Source: Rubrivivax sp. (GTDB lineage: Bacteria > Pseudomonadota > Gammaproteobacteria > Burkholderiales > Burkholderiaceae_C). Taken from it: DNA of 64,000 nt. Below are positions 37,776-47,562 of the stretch, piece by piece. The DNA lies in assembly GCA_019635285.1 (NCBI GenBank), contig JAHBZS010000016.1, positions 30,265-94,264 on the forward strand, given 5' to 3'. A model generated the notes under the pieces. The model was not told where the DNA came from. It saw only the letters and a program-made list of their open reading frames with translations, and did no database searches. Within the stretch, counting starts at the first letter, position 1. Each line of letters opens with the position of its first letter. Both the position numbers and the translations under genes were made by a program.

Positions 37776-38558
37776 CTACTTGGCGCCGCGCCATTCCTGC
37801 TGCCACAGCCTGTCCAGCTCCGCGGACAGTGGCGGCGGCGGGTTGCCGATCAGCGTGGTGCGCCCGGCCTGGTAGACCTTGCCGTAGACCGCGGGGCGCG
37901 CGGCGTCGTACAGCAGCACGGTGTTGTTCTCGCCGCAATCACGCGGCTTGCAGGCGGCGGCCAGTTGCATGTCGGCGCCGGCGACGCGCACGACGCGCAC
38001 TTCCGGTGCCGGCCCCGACAGCGTGGCCAGCCACGGCTCGCGCGCCAGCGCGCCCAGCGCCTGCAGGTAGGCCGGCTTGAAATTGGGGTCGCGCAGCAGG
38101 TCGCTGGGCGCCAGCGACTTCGGTGCCGGCGCGCCGGGTAGGGCGTTGCGGTTGGGGTCGCAGTGGCGCAGCTTCTGGCCCTGCACGCCCGGCCCGAGCG
38201 CCGCCAGCGACTTCGCCCCGCCGTCGAGCAGGACGAACAGCCCGCCCGCATCGTGCGTCAGCACGAATACCAGGCCGTCGCCGCCCTTCACCTCGCCGAC
38301 GTAGGCCAGCTTGAAGGCCGGTGGCGCTGCGCCGGAGGGCACGCGGGTCGACGACTTGAACGGCTTCGCCGCGACGGCCTGGCCGGCCTGCTCGACCGAC
38401 ATCGTGTCGCCGAAGAGCCGCACGCGCAGCGCGTGGCTGTCGCTGCAGGCATTGGAATAGACGCCGCCGTAGAGGCGTTCCTCGGCCGGTGCGACGCCGG
38501 CGAGCGTCGGCGCCACCAGCAGGCTCAGCGCGCAGGGCAGCCACCGGCAGCGACGCAT
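37776..38558 (-). CDS. Secreted Ivy-like (vertebrate-lysozyme-inhibitor family) protein with N-terminal extension
   Basis: The 260-residue exported protein (signal MRRCRWLPCALSLLVAPTLA) has a C-terminal ~100 residues resembling Ivy: FKPAYLQALGALAREPWLAT, then AACKPRDCGENNTVLLYD with Cys203 and Cys208, and a final Trp-rich helix. In Ivy the CKPHDC loop plugs the lysozyme active site with its His; here the His is Arg. The 150-residue N-terminal part (YGGVYSNACSDSHALRVRLF) is not part of Ivy. It may inhibit a lysozyme or lytic transglycosylase in the periplasm. Confidence 0.7.
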   Translation of the reverse strand: MRRCRWLPCALSLLVAPTLAGVAPAEERLYGGVYSNACSDSHALRVRLFGDTMSVEQAGQAVAAKPFKSSTRVPSGAAPPAFKLAYVGEVKGGDGLVFVLTHDAGGLFVLLDGGAKSLAALGPGVQGQKLRHCDPNRNALPGAPAPKSLAPSDLLRDPNFKPAYLQALGALAREPWLATLSGPAPEVRVVRVAGADMQLAAACKPRDCGENNTVLLYDAARPAVYGKVYQAGRTTLIGNPPPPLSAELDRLWQQEWRGAK

Positions 38559-38633
38559 GCCAGGTCCTTTGCACTCGGGCGACGCGGCCATTGTGTCCAG
38601 CGGCGTGACCGTGCCCGAGGGCTGCGCATCGGA

Positions 38634-40112
38634 TCAGAACAGCGGCGGCGGCCAGGCGCTCGCCGGCGGCGCCGCCGGCGTGCCGCCGCTGCGCTGGTCG
38701 GCCTGCGCAACCCAGCCGCCGCCCATCGCCTTGTAGATGTTCACCGCCGAGCCGAACACCTGGGCGCGGATCGAGGCCAGGCTCAGCTGCGCCGGAAACA
38801 GCGCCTGCTCGGCCTGCAGCACGGTGCTGTAGCTGGTGTAGCCGCCGTCGTACTGCAAGCGCGCCAGGTCGCTGTACTGCTGCAGCGCGGCCACCAGCTT
38901 GACCTGCGCTTGCAGCTGCTCATGCAGCTTCTGGTTGGCGACCAGCGCGTTGTCCACGTCGGCGAAGGCGTTGCGGATGGACAGCTGGTAGTTCAGCAGC
39001 GCGGCGTTCTGCGCGGCCTCGGCCTGCATCACCTGGCCGCTGACCGCGCCGAAGCTGAAGATCGGGCCGGTCAGCGTGCCGGCATAGCTCCACACGCGGG
39101 CCGGCCCGCTGAACAGCCTGGACAGGTCCGCGCTGGCGTTGCCGTAGGCGCCGGTGAGCGAGATGGTCGGGAAGTACAGCGCCTTGGCCGCGCCGATCTG
39201 TGCGTTCGCGGCCACCAGCTGCTGCTCGGCCTGCGCCAGGTCGGGCCGGCGTTCGAGCAGCTGCGAGGGCACGCCGGCCGGCACCTGCGGCAGCACCAGC
39301 TCGTAGACCGATTTGCCGCGGGTGATCGGCCCGGGGTCGCGGCCGATCAGCACGGCCAGCGAGCTTTGCGTCTGGGCGATCTGCGACTCGATCACCGGGA
39401 TCTGCGCCGCCGCGCTCTCGTACTGCGACTGCGCCTGCGCCACGTTCATCATCGACACCTGGCCGTACTGGAACTGCAGGGTGAACAGGTCCACCGATTC
39501 CTTGTAGGTGGTCAGCGTCTTCTTCGCTACCTCCAGCTGCGCGTCCAGCCCGCGCAGCTGCAGGTAGCTGTTGGCCACCTGCGCCACCAGCGACAGGATC
39601 ACGCCGCGCCGCGCCTCGTCGGTGGCCAGCACGTTGGCGTAGGCGGCTTCGGACTGGCGGCGGATGCGGCCCCACAGGTCGATCTCCCAGCTGGCCTGCA
39701 GCGCGGCCTGGTAGGCGGTGCTCGGGTTCGGATAGTTGGGGATTTGCGCCGCGAATGCGGGTTCGCGGGCGCGCTCGCGCGTCGCGCTGGCGCCGTAGCC
39801 GACGGTCGGGAACAACTGCGAGCGCGTCTGCGTCAGCAGCGCCGCCGCCTGCTCGACGTTGGCGGCGGCGATCTGCACGTTGGTGTTGTGCTGCAGCGCC
39901 TCGTCGATCAGCTGGTTCAGCACCGGGTCCTGGAACTGCTGCCACCACAGCGTGTCGGCCGTCGCCGCGGCGGCCTGGGGCTCGTACTGGAAGGCAGCGG
40001 GCGAGCGCAGCTCCGGCCGCTGGTAGTCCGGGCCCAGCGTGCAGCCCGCCAGCGCGGCGGCGGCCACCAGGGGCACCAGGGGCACCAGGGACGGCAGGCG
40101 ACGCGCGGCCAC
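38634..40112 (-). CDS. RND efflux outer-membrane channel lipoprotein (NodT/OprM family)
   Basis: The 492-residue protein has a lipoprotein signal ending AAAALAGC and the TolC-type domain: LGPDYQRPELRSPAAFQYEP start and repeated coiled-coil halves (AAALLTQTRSQLFPTVGYGA, WEIDLWGRIRRQSEAAYANV). It forms the trimeric outer-membrane duct of a tripartite pump. The GTG start lies two bases after the RND permease stop. A 9-bp repeat encodes LVPLVPLV in its signal peptide. Confidence 0.9.
   Translation of the reverse strand: MAARRLPSLVPLVPLVAAAALAGCTLGPDYQRPELRSPAAFQYEPQAAAATADTLWWQQFQDPVLNQLIDEALQHNTNVQIAAANVEQAAALLTQTRSQLFPTVGYGASATRERAREPAFAAQIPNYPNPSTAYQAALQASWEIDLWGRIRRQSEAAYANVLATDEARRGVILSLVAQVANSYLQLRGLDAQLEVAKKTLTTYKESVDLFTLQFQYGQVSMMNVAQAQSQYESAAAQIPVIESQIAQTQSSLAVLIGRDPGPITRGKSVYELVLPQVPAGVPSQLLERRPDLAQAEQQLVAANAQIGAAKALYFPTISLTGAYGNASADLSRLFSGPARVWSYAGTLTGPIFSFGAVSGQVMQAEAAQNAALLNYQLSIRNAFADVDNALVANQKLHEQLQAQVKLVAALQQYSDLARLQYDGGYTSYSTVLQAEQALFPAQLSLASIRAQVFGSAVNIYKAMGGGWVAQADQRSGGTPAAPPASAWPPPLF
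40066..40090. repeat. 9-bp in-frame tandem repeat in the outer-membrane channel signal peptide
   Basis: ACCAGGGGC occurs 2.8 times in tandem and, read on the minus strand, encodes the VPL repeats of the hydrophobic signal core. Unit gain or loss would stay in frame. Confidence 0.8.
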
Positions 40113-40114
40113 GC

Positions 40115-43100
40115 TCAGCCTTCCTTGGGAGCGGCGGGCACCGCGGCGGCACCGGGCGCGGCGGCGCCGTCCACCGACGGCGCCGGGGCCGCCTTGCGCT
40201 CGTTCAAGCGGTCGAAGATGTAGAAGAACAGCGGCACGTACAGCATCGCCAGCGTGGTCTCGCCGAGCATGCCGCCGATGATGCCGGTGCCGATGGAGTG
40301 GCGCGCGTTGGCGCCGGCGCCGACGGCGATGGCCAGCGGCAGCACGCCCACCGCGAAGGCCAGCGAGGTCATGATGATCGGCCGCAGGCGCTGCTCGCCG
40401 GCCAGGCGCGTGGCGTCCATGATGCTGTAGCCCTGGTGGCGGAAGTCCACCGCCGCGCTGACGCGCAGCACCGCGTTCTTTGCGCCCAGCCCGATCAGCA
40501 CCAGCAGGCCGATCTGGAAGTACACGTCGTTCTCCAGGCCACGGATGTAGTTGAAGACCAGCGCACCCAGCACGCCGAAGGGGATGGCCGTCATCACCGC
40601 GCCGGGCAGCGTCCAGCTTTCGTACTGCGCCGCCAGCACCAGGAAGACGATGATCAGGCCGAAGACGAAGGCCAGTGCCGAGGTGCCGCCGGACTGCTTC
40701 TCCTCGAAGGCCAGGCCCGACCAGGCGAAGGTGTAGGCGCCGGGCAGCTCGCGTGCGACGTCCTCCATCGCCGCAATCGCCTGGCCCGAGCTGTAGCCGG
40801 CAGCGGCGTTGCCGATGATCTTGACCGCCGGGAAGCCGTTGAAATGCGGCAGCAGGTCCGGCCCGGCCGTCCAGCTGGTGTTGACCACCGCCGACAGCGG
40901 CACCATCTTGCCCTGGTTGGAGCGCGTGTACAGGCGCGTCAGGTCACCGGGCTGCTGGCGGTACTGGGCTTCGGACTGCACGATCACCCACCACACCCGG
41001 CTGTACTGGCTGAACTGGCTGGCGGTGAGCGAGCCGAACTGCGCCTGGATGGCGCTGTACACGTCCTGCACCGGCACCTGCAGCAGCATCGCCTTCTCGC
41101 GGTCGACGTCGGCGCGCAGCTGCTGCGAATTGGCGCTGAAGGTGGTGTTCAGCCCGGTCAGCTCGGGGCGCTGCCGGGCCTTGGCCAGGAAGGCCTGCGC
41201 GTTGTTGCCCAGCTCCACCGGCGAGCCGGCGGCGGTGTCCTGGATCCAGAACTCGAAGCCGCCGGTGGTGCCGATGCCGGGAATGGCCGGCGGTGCGATC
41301 GGCAGCACCACCGCCTCGCGGATGTGCTTGGCCTCGTCGTAGAAGCGCGTCAGGATGGCGCGCGCGTTCTGCTCCTTGGCGGTGGCGATGTCCTTGTAGC
41401 GTTCCTTGAAGTCGCTGAAGGTGATGAAGATGGTCGCGGCATTGGTCTTGAAGCCGCCGTCGATGAGGCTGAAGCCGGTGACCACCGAGCGCGAGGCCAC
41501 GCCGGGGATCTTGGCCAGGATGGCGTCGGCGCGCCGCGCCACGTCCTCGGCGCGCTCCAGGCTGGCCGCCTGCGGCATGACGATGGCCACCATGGCGTAG
41601 CCCTGGTCCTCCTGCGGCACGAAGCTGCTGGGCAGGATGTGGAACAGGTGCCAGATGGCGTACAGGAACACGCCCAGCAGCACGAGCGCCACGACCATGC
41701 GCTTGATCATGAAGTCCACCGCATGGCCGAAGGCGCGCGTCACGCCGTCCACCTGGCGGTTGAACCAGGCGAAGAAGCCGCGCGTCGGCGGTGTCGTGTG
41801 CTTGAGCAGCAGCGCGCACATCGCCGGCGTCAGGGTCAGCGCGACGATGCCGCTGATGATCACCGAGACGACGATGGTGATGGCGAACTGCTTGTACAGC
41901 TGCCCGGTGGTGCCGGGCAGGAAGGCCGCCGGCACGAACACCGAGGCCATGACCAGCACCACCGCGACCAGCGAGCTGCCGATCTCGCCCATCGAGCGGA
42001 TGGTCGCGTCCTTCGGCGACAGGTGGTGCTGCGCCATGTTGCGCTCGACGTTCTCGCAGACCACGATGGCGTCGTCGACGACCATGCCGATGGCCAGGAT
42101 CAGGCCGAACAAGGTGAGCAGGTTGATCGAAAAGCCCAGCGCCAGCATGCCGGCGAAGGTGCTGACCAGCGCGACGACGATGGCCACCGCGCAGATCAGC
42201 GTGGTGCGGAAGGATTGCAGGAACAGGTAGACCACCAGCACCACCAGCACCAGCGCCTCGAGCAGCGTGTGGATCACCTCCTCGATCGACAGGCGCACGA
42301 AGTCGTTGGTGTCCAGCGCGACCGTCGCCGTCATGCCCTCGGGGAAGCGCGACTTCATCTCCTGCAGCGTCTTGCGCACCGCGTTGGACACCAGCAGGCC
42401 GTTGGCGCCCGGCTGCTGGTAGATGGCGATGAAGGTCGCCGGCTCGCGGTTCAGCTGGCTGTCGACGATGTACTGGCGCAGGCCCACCTCGGCGCGGGCC
42501 ACGTCGCCCAGACGCACGATGGCACTGCCGTCGGCGTTGGCGCGCAGGATGATGCGCTCGTACTGGCGCGGGTCGGTGAACTGGCTCTGCGTGACCACCG
42601 GGAAGGTCAGCTGCACGTTGCCGGCGCTGGGCTGCTGGCCGATCTGGCCGGCGCCGAACAGCGCGTTCTGCTGGTTCACCGCGTTGGCGATGTCGCTGGT
42701 GGTGATGCCCAGCGAGGCCATGCGGTCCGGGTTCATCCAGATGCGCATCGCCTGGTCGGGCACGCCCATGATCTGCGCCTGGCCGGCGCCGTCGACGCGC
42801 TTCAGCGCGTCCAGCACGTAGACGTTGGCGTAGTTGGCGACGTAGTCGGCGCTGTAGCGCCCGCCCTGGCCGGTGATGGCCACCAGCATCATGATCGACG
42901 AGCTCTTCTTCTGCACCGACACGCCCTGCTGCTGCACGGCCTCGGGCAACGTGGGCAGCGCCAGGTTGACGCGGTTCTGCACCTGCACCTGGGCGATGTC
43001 GGGGTCGGTGTTCAGCGCGAAGTACACGGTCAGCACCAGCTGGCCGTTGGCCGAGCTGGTGCTGCTCATGTAGAGCATGTTGTCCACGCCGTTGATCTGC

Positions 43101-43303
43101 GCCTCGATCGGCGAGGCCACGCTGTCGGCCAGCGTCTTGCTGTCGGCGCCGGGGTAGGTGGCCTGCACCGTGACCTGCACCGGCGTGATCGTCGGGTACT
43201 GCTCCACCGGCAGCTGCGTCATTGCCACCAGCCCGGCCAGGCACAGCAGCATCGCGACCACCGCCGCGAAGATCGGCCGTTCGATGAAGAAGCGGGAGAA
43301 CAT
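40115..43303 (-). CDS. HAE1-family RND multidrug efflux permease
   Basis: The 1062-residue inner-membrane pump (AcrB/MexB class) starts MFSRFFIERPIFAAVVAMLL, the hallmark N-terminus. Other signatures are DDAIVVCENVERNMAQHHLS in TM4 with the proton-relay Asp pair, SPIEAQINGVDNMLYM, and the second-half GLGAKNAVL RVSAAVDFRHQG region. It exports lipophilic drugs or aromatics using proton influx. The start ATG at 43303 is the family start; a longer upstream frame is a shadow of the adaptor gene. It lies 17 bases after the adaptor stop. No tetR/marR regulator gene adjoins the operon. Confidence 0.95.
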   Translation of the reverse strand: MFSRFFIERPIFAAVVAMLLCLAGLVAMTQLPVEQYPTITPVQVTVQATYPGADSKTLADSVASPIEAQINGVDNMLYMSSTSSANGQLVLTVYFALNTDPDIAQVQVQNRVNLALPTLPEAVQQQGVSVQKKSSSIMMLVAITGQGGRYSADYVANYANVYVLDALKRVDGAGQAQIMGVPDQAMRIWMNPDRMASLGITTSDIANAVNQQNALFGAGQIGQQPSAGNVQLTFPVVTQSQFTDPRQYERIILRANADGSAIVRLGDVARAEVGLRQYIVDSQLNREPATFIAIYQQPGANGLLVSNAVRKTLQEMKSRFPEGMTATVALDTNDFVRLSIEEVIHTLLEALVLVVLVVYLFLQSFRTTLICAVAIVVALVSTFAGMLALGFSINLLTLFGLILAIGMVVDDAIVVCENVERNMAQHHLSPKDATIRSMGEIGSSLVAVVLVMASVFVPAAFLPGTTGQLYKQFAITIVVSVIISGIVALTLTPAMCALLLKHTTPPTRGFFAWFNRQVDGVTRAFGHAVDFMIKRMVVALVLLGVFLYAIWHLFHILPSSFVPQEDQGYAMVAIVMPQAASLERAEDVARRADAILAKIPGVASRSVVTGFSLIDGGFKTNAATIFITFSDFKERYKDIATAKEQNARAILTRFYDEAKHIREAVVLPIAPPAIPGIGTTGGFEFWIQDTAAGSPVELGNNAQAFLAKARQRPELTGLNTTFSANSQQLRADVDREKAMLLQVPVQDVYSAIQAQFGSLTASQFSQYSRVWWVIVQSEAQYRQQPGDLTRLYTRSNQGKMVPLSAVVNTSWTAGPDLLPHFNGFPAVKIIGNAAAGYSSGQAIAAMEDVARELPGAYTFAWSGLAFEEKQSGGTSALAFVFGLIIVFLVLAAQYESWTLPGAVMTAIPFGVLGALVFNYIRGLENDVYFQIGLLVLIGLGAKNAVLRVSAAVDFRHQGYSIMDATRLAGEQRLRPIIMTSLAFAVGVLPLAIAVGAGANARHSIGTGIIGGMLGETTLAMLYVPLFFYIFDRLNERKAAPAPSVDGAAAPGAAAVPAAPKEG

Positions 43304-43320
43304 GCGCGCGCCGGCCGGGT

Positions 43321-44508
43321 CTAGCGGGCCGCGCTTGCCGGCGCCGCTCCTGGCGCCGAGGCCGCGGCGGCCGTGGCCTTGCCGTCGGCCTGCACGACGA
43401 CCACGCTGGCGCCGGGCGACAGGCGCTGGCCGCCGTCGACCACCAGCCGGTCGCCGGGCGCCAGCCCCTCGTTGACGAACCAGCCGTCGCCGAACCAGTC
43501 GCCCACCTCCAGCGGCCGCAGCTCGGCCTTGCCGTCTTGGTTGAGCACCCAGGCGAAGTGGCCCTTGGCGCCCTGCTGCACCGCGCGCTGCGGCACCAGG
43601 ATGCCGTTGGGCCGCACCGCGCCGCGCAGCCGCGCGCGCACGTACTGGTTGGGGCGCAGCACGCCCTTGGGGTTGTCGACGGTGGCGCGGATCAGGAAGG
43701 TACCGGTCTGTGCGTTGTAGTTCGGGTCGGCGAAAGTGATCTTGCCGGTGAAGGGGAACAGGCTGCCGTCGGGCTGCACGACCTCCACCGTCAGGTTCAT
43801 GTCCTTGGGCAGGCGCAGCCGGCCGTCGCGGATGTCGTTCTGCAGGCGCAGGTACTCGTTCTCGGACAGGCTGAAGTTGACCCACATCGGCGTCAGCACC
43901 GACACCGTGGTCAGTTGCGCGTTCTGCGGGCTCAGGTAGGTGCCGTCGGCCACCGCCGCATAGCTGCTCACGCCGTTGACCGGCGAGCTGATGACGGTGT
44001 AGCTCAGGTCCAGCTGCGCCGACGTGACCTGCGCCTTGGACTGCTCGACCGCCGCCGCGGCCTGCTCGTACTGGCCCTGCGCGTCGTCCAGGTCCTTCTG
44101 CGACAGCGCGTTCTTCTGCGCCAGCGGCTTGGTGCGGTCGAGGTTCTGCTTGGCCACCGTCAAGGCCGCCTGGTTGCGCTGCAGCGCGGCGTTGGCCGCA
44201 TCCAGCTGCGCCTGGAACGGCTTTTGGTCCATGCGGAACAGCACCTGGCCGGCCTTGACCACCGCGCCTTCGGTGTACACGCGCTTGTCGAGCCAGCCCG
44301 AGACGCGCGCCTGGATGTTCACCGCCTGCGAGCTCTGCGTCTGCGCGATGTACTCGCGCGAGATGTCGATGTCACGCGGCTGCACCGTGATGATCGACAC
44401 CTCCAGCGGCGGCGGTGGCAGCTTCGGTGCCTCCTTGCCGCAGGCGGCGAGCAGCGCCAGGCCGGACAAGACGCAAAGCAGGACAGGGCGGCGCAGCGTT
44501 CCAGGCAT
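43321..44508 (-). CDS. RND efflux periplasmic adaptor (membrane fusion protein)
   Basis: The 395-residue lipoprotein (signal ending LALLAACGKE) has the lipoyl half-motifs QSSQAVNIQARVSGWLDKRV and GAVVKAGQVLFRMDQKPFQA, a coiled-coil hairpin (NLDRTKPLAQKNALSQKDLD) and beta-barrel domain VLRPNQYVRARLRGAVRPNG. It bridges the inner-membrane RND pump and outer-membrane channel. The ATG at 44508 (MPGTLRR) is preferred because it yields a normal lipoprotein signal. First gene of the efflux operon. Confidence 0.92.
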   Translation of the reverse strand: MPGTLRRPVLLCVLSGLALLAACGKEAPKLPPPPLEVSIITVQPRDIDISREYIAQTQSSQAVNIQARVSGWLDKRVYTEGAVVKAGQVLFRMDQKPFQAQLDAANAALQRNQAALTVAKQNLDRTKPLAQKNALSQKDLDDAQGQYEQAAAAVEQSKAQVTSAQLDLSYTVISSPVNGVSSYAAVADGTYLSPQNAQLTTVSVLTPMWVNFSLSENEYLRLQNDIRDGRLRLPKDMNLTVEVVQPDGSLFPFTGKITFADPNYNAQTGTFLIRATVDNPKGVLRPNQYVRARLRGAVRPNGILVPQRAVQQGAKGHFAWVLNQDGKAELRPLEVGDWFGDGWFVNEGLAPGDRLVVDGGQRLSPGASVVVVQADGKATAAAASAPGAAPASAAR

Positions 44509-44572
44509 CACGTCGGTCGCGTAGCGTGGCGGGGTGACCTGATTCTGCCGCAGCCGCCGCCGGCCGCGAAGC

Positions 44573-45778
<1,206 letters not shown>

Positions 45779-45779
45779 G

Positions 45780-46424
45780 TCAGTTCTCCTGGGCAAGTAG
45801 CGGTACCGCGGTCACCGACTGCAGCTGCGCCAGCGTCAGGCCGTTGAAGATCTGCACCACCTTGACGCCGGCCGCCGTGATGTCGAGCACCGCCAGGTCA
45901 GTGTAGACCCGCCGCACGCAGCCGATGCCGGTCAGCGGGTAGCTGCAGCGCGGGACGATCTTGCTCTCGCCCGACTTGGTGCAGTGCTCCATCATCACGA
46001 AGGTGCGCTTCGCGCCGATGGCCAGGTCCATCGCGCCGCCGACCGCCGGGATGGCGTCGGCCGCGCCGGTGTGCCAGTTGGCCAGGTCGCCGTTGGCCGC
46101 GACCTGGAAGGCGCCGAGCACGCAGATGTCCAGGTGCCCGCCGCGCATCATCGCGAAGCTGTCGGCATGGTGGAAGTAGGCGCCGCCGGGCAGCAGCGTC
46201 ACCGGCTGCTTGCCGGCGTTGATGAGGTCGAAGTCCTCGTCGCCCGCGGCCGGCGCCGGGCCCATGCCGAGCAGGCCGTTCTCGCTGTGCAGGAAGATCT
46301 CGCGGTCCTTCGGCAGGTGGTTGGCCACCAGGGTGGGCAAGCCGATGCCGAGGTTGACGTAGGCGCCTTCGGGAATGTCCAGCGCCACGCGCTGTGCCAT
46401 CTGGTCGCGGGTGAGTCGTTGCAT
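45780..46424 (-). CDS. pcaJ: 3-oxoadipate CoA-transferase subunit B
   Basis: The 214-residue subunit contains the catalytic Glu in IFLHSENGLLGMGP and the N-terminal GAYVNLGIGLPTLVANHL of family I CoA-transferases. With PcaI it transfers CoA from succinyl-CoA to 3-oxoadipate. Gene order pcaI-pcaJ-pcaF on the minus strand with very short gaps indicates a single transcript. An acetoacetate CoA-transferase (AtoAD/ScoAB) is the alternative but would not usually be followed by a PcaF-like thiolase. Confidence 0.9.
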   Translation of the reverse strand: MQRLTRDQMAQRVALDIPEGAYVNLGIGLPTLVANHLPKDREIFLHSENGLLGMGPAPAAGDEDFDLINAGKQPVTLLPGGAYFHHADSFAMMRGGHLDICVLGAFQVAANGDLANWHTGAADAIPAVGGAMDLAIGAKRTFVMMEHCTKSGESKIVPRCSYPLTGIGCVRRVYTDLAVLDITAAGVKVVQIFNGLTLAQLQSVTAVPLLAQEN

Positions 46425-46438
46425 GGTCGGTTCCTCGC

Positions 46439-47146
46439 TCAGTCCTTGGCTCGGGCCTCGATGCCGAGCGCGGCCTTTGGCGCGCGCGGCACCTGCACCA
46501 CGCGCTGCACGAAGATGCCCGGCGTGACGATGTGCTCCGGGTCCAGCGCGCCCAGCGCCACCACCTCGTGCACCGAGGCCACGGTGAGCTGCGCCGCCAT
46601 GGCCATCACCGGGCCGAAGTTGCGCGCCGTCTTGCGGTACACCAGGTTGCCCCAGCGGTCGCCGCGCTCGGCGTTGATCAGCGCCACGTCGGCGTGGATC
46701 GGCCACTCCAGCACGTGCATGCGGCCGTCGATCAGGCGCGTCTCCTTGCCCCGGGCCAGGTCGGTGCCGTAGCCGGTGGGCGTGAAGAAGCCGCCGATGC
46801 CGGCGCCGGCGGCGCGGATGCGCTCGGCCAGGTTGCCCTGCGGCACCAGCTCCAGCTCGATCCTGCCGGCGCGGTACAGGCCGTCGAAGACCTGTGAGTC
46901 CACCTGCCGCGGGAAGCTGCAGATGACCTTGCGCACACGCCCGCACTTGAGCAGCGCAGCCAGCCCGGTGTCGCCGTTGCCGGCATTGTTGTTGACGATC
47001 ACCAGGTCGCGCGCGCCCTGGGCGATGAGCGCGTCGATCAGCTCGTTCGGCTGGCCGGCGCCGCCGAAGCCGCCGATCATCACCGTGGCGCCGTCGCGCA
47101 CGCCCTGCAGCGCGGCTTCGAGGGAGGGAACCACCTTGTCGATCAT
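46439..47146 (-). CDS. pcaI: 3-oxoadipate CoA-transferase subunit A
   Basis: The 235-residue subunit has the CoA-transferase alpha motif ATVMIGGFGGAGQPNELIDA and GIGGFFTPTGYGTDLARGKE. It works with PcaJ. A strong site GGAGGCGCTGCGGCC precedes the ATG at 47146. Upstream is a 416-base gap containing a TTC-AATC-GAA dyad that could be a regulator site. Confidence 0.9.
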   Translation of the reverse strand: MIDKVVPSLEAALQGVRDGATVMIGGFGGAGQPNELIDALIAQGARDLVIVNNNAGNGDTGLAALLKCGRVRKVICSFPRQVDSQVFDGLYRAGRIELELVPQGNLAERIRAAGAGIGGFFTPTGYGTDLARGKETRLIDGRMHVLEWPIHADVALINAERGDRWGNLVYRKTARNFGPVMAMAAQLTVASVHEVVALGALDPEHIVTPGIFVQRVVQVPRAPKAALGIEARAKD

Positions 47147-47562
47147 GGCCGCAGCGCCTCCTTCGCTTGCCTCATAAGAGATCTCGTTCAATCGAATAGA
47201 GGTTGTGGGCTGCTGGCGGCGCCATGCAGCCGTCCGCTCCAGCGCGGGCCGAGGACGGGGGACAGGAGCGGATTCGTTCACCCGTCGCCCTCGGCTTGCG
47301 CTGGATGACGCGAACGACCCCCACGCGCCGATGGCCCAGCCCGGCCCGGGCGCGCGGGGCCTGCCGCACGCGCTCGATGACGAACGGCCTGTCGCGTAAC
47401 GGCGGGTGATGGCTGAACATCGTGGGCCTCCGGCGGTCGACGCCGCCACGGCACTCACTGTAGCGGCCCGGCAGCGGCGCGCGGCGACGCGGGTTCGCCG
47501 CAGTGGCAGGCCCCGCGGCGCGTGCTAGCGTGCGGACCGCCCCGACGCCGCAGGAGTCTCCG
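47147..47562. other. Non-coding gap upstream of pcaI and the acyl-CoA synthetase gene
   Basis: No convincing gene is seen in these 416 bases between divergent genes. A locally AT-rich stretch at 47171-47204 includes TTCAATCGAA, a TTC-N4-GAA dyad that vaguely recalls PcaR/PcaU-type sites. An 80-codon open stretch on the minus strand (from about 47421) lacks family features and is not called. Confidence 0.4.

Noticed and set aside
39755-43324. An 1189-residue open frame on the plus strand
   Set aside because: It is antisense to the RND permease, His/Arg/Gln-rich, and has no domain pattern.
40115-43885. RND permease with a 190-residue N-terminal extension
   Set aside because: The extension is out-of-frame adaptor sequence; the conserved MFSRFFIERPIF start at 43303 is the real N-terminus.
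47172-47421. An ~80-codon minus-strand frame (MFSHHPPLRDRPFVIER...) upstream of pcaI
   Set aside because: Very Arg-rich, no recognisable domain or ribosome site; cannot be separated from GC-driven open frames.
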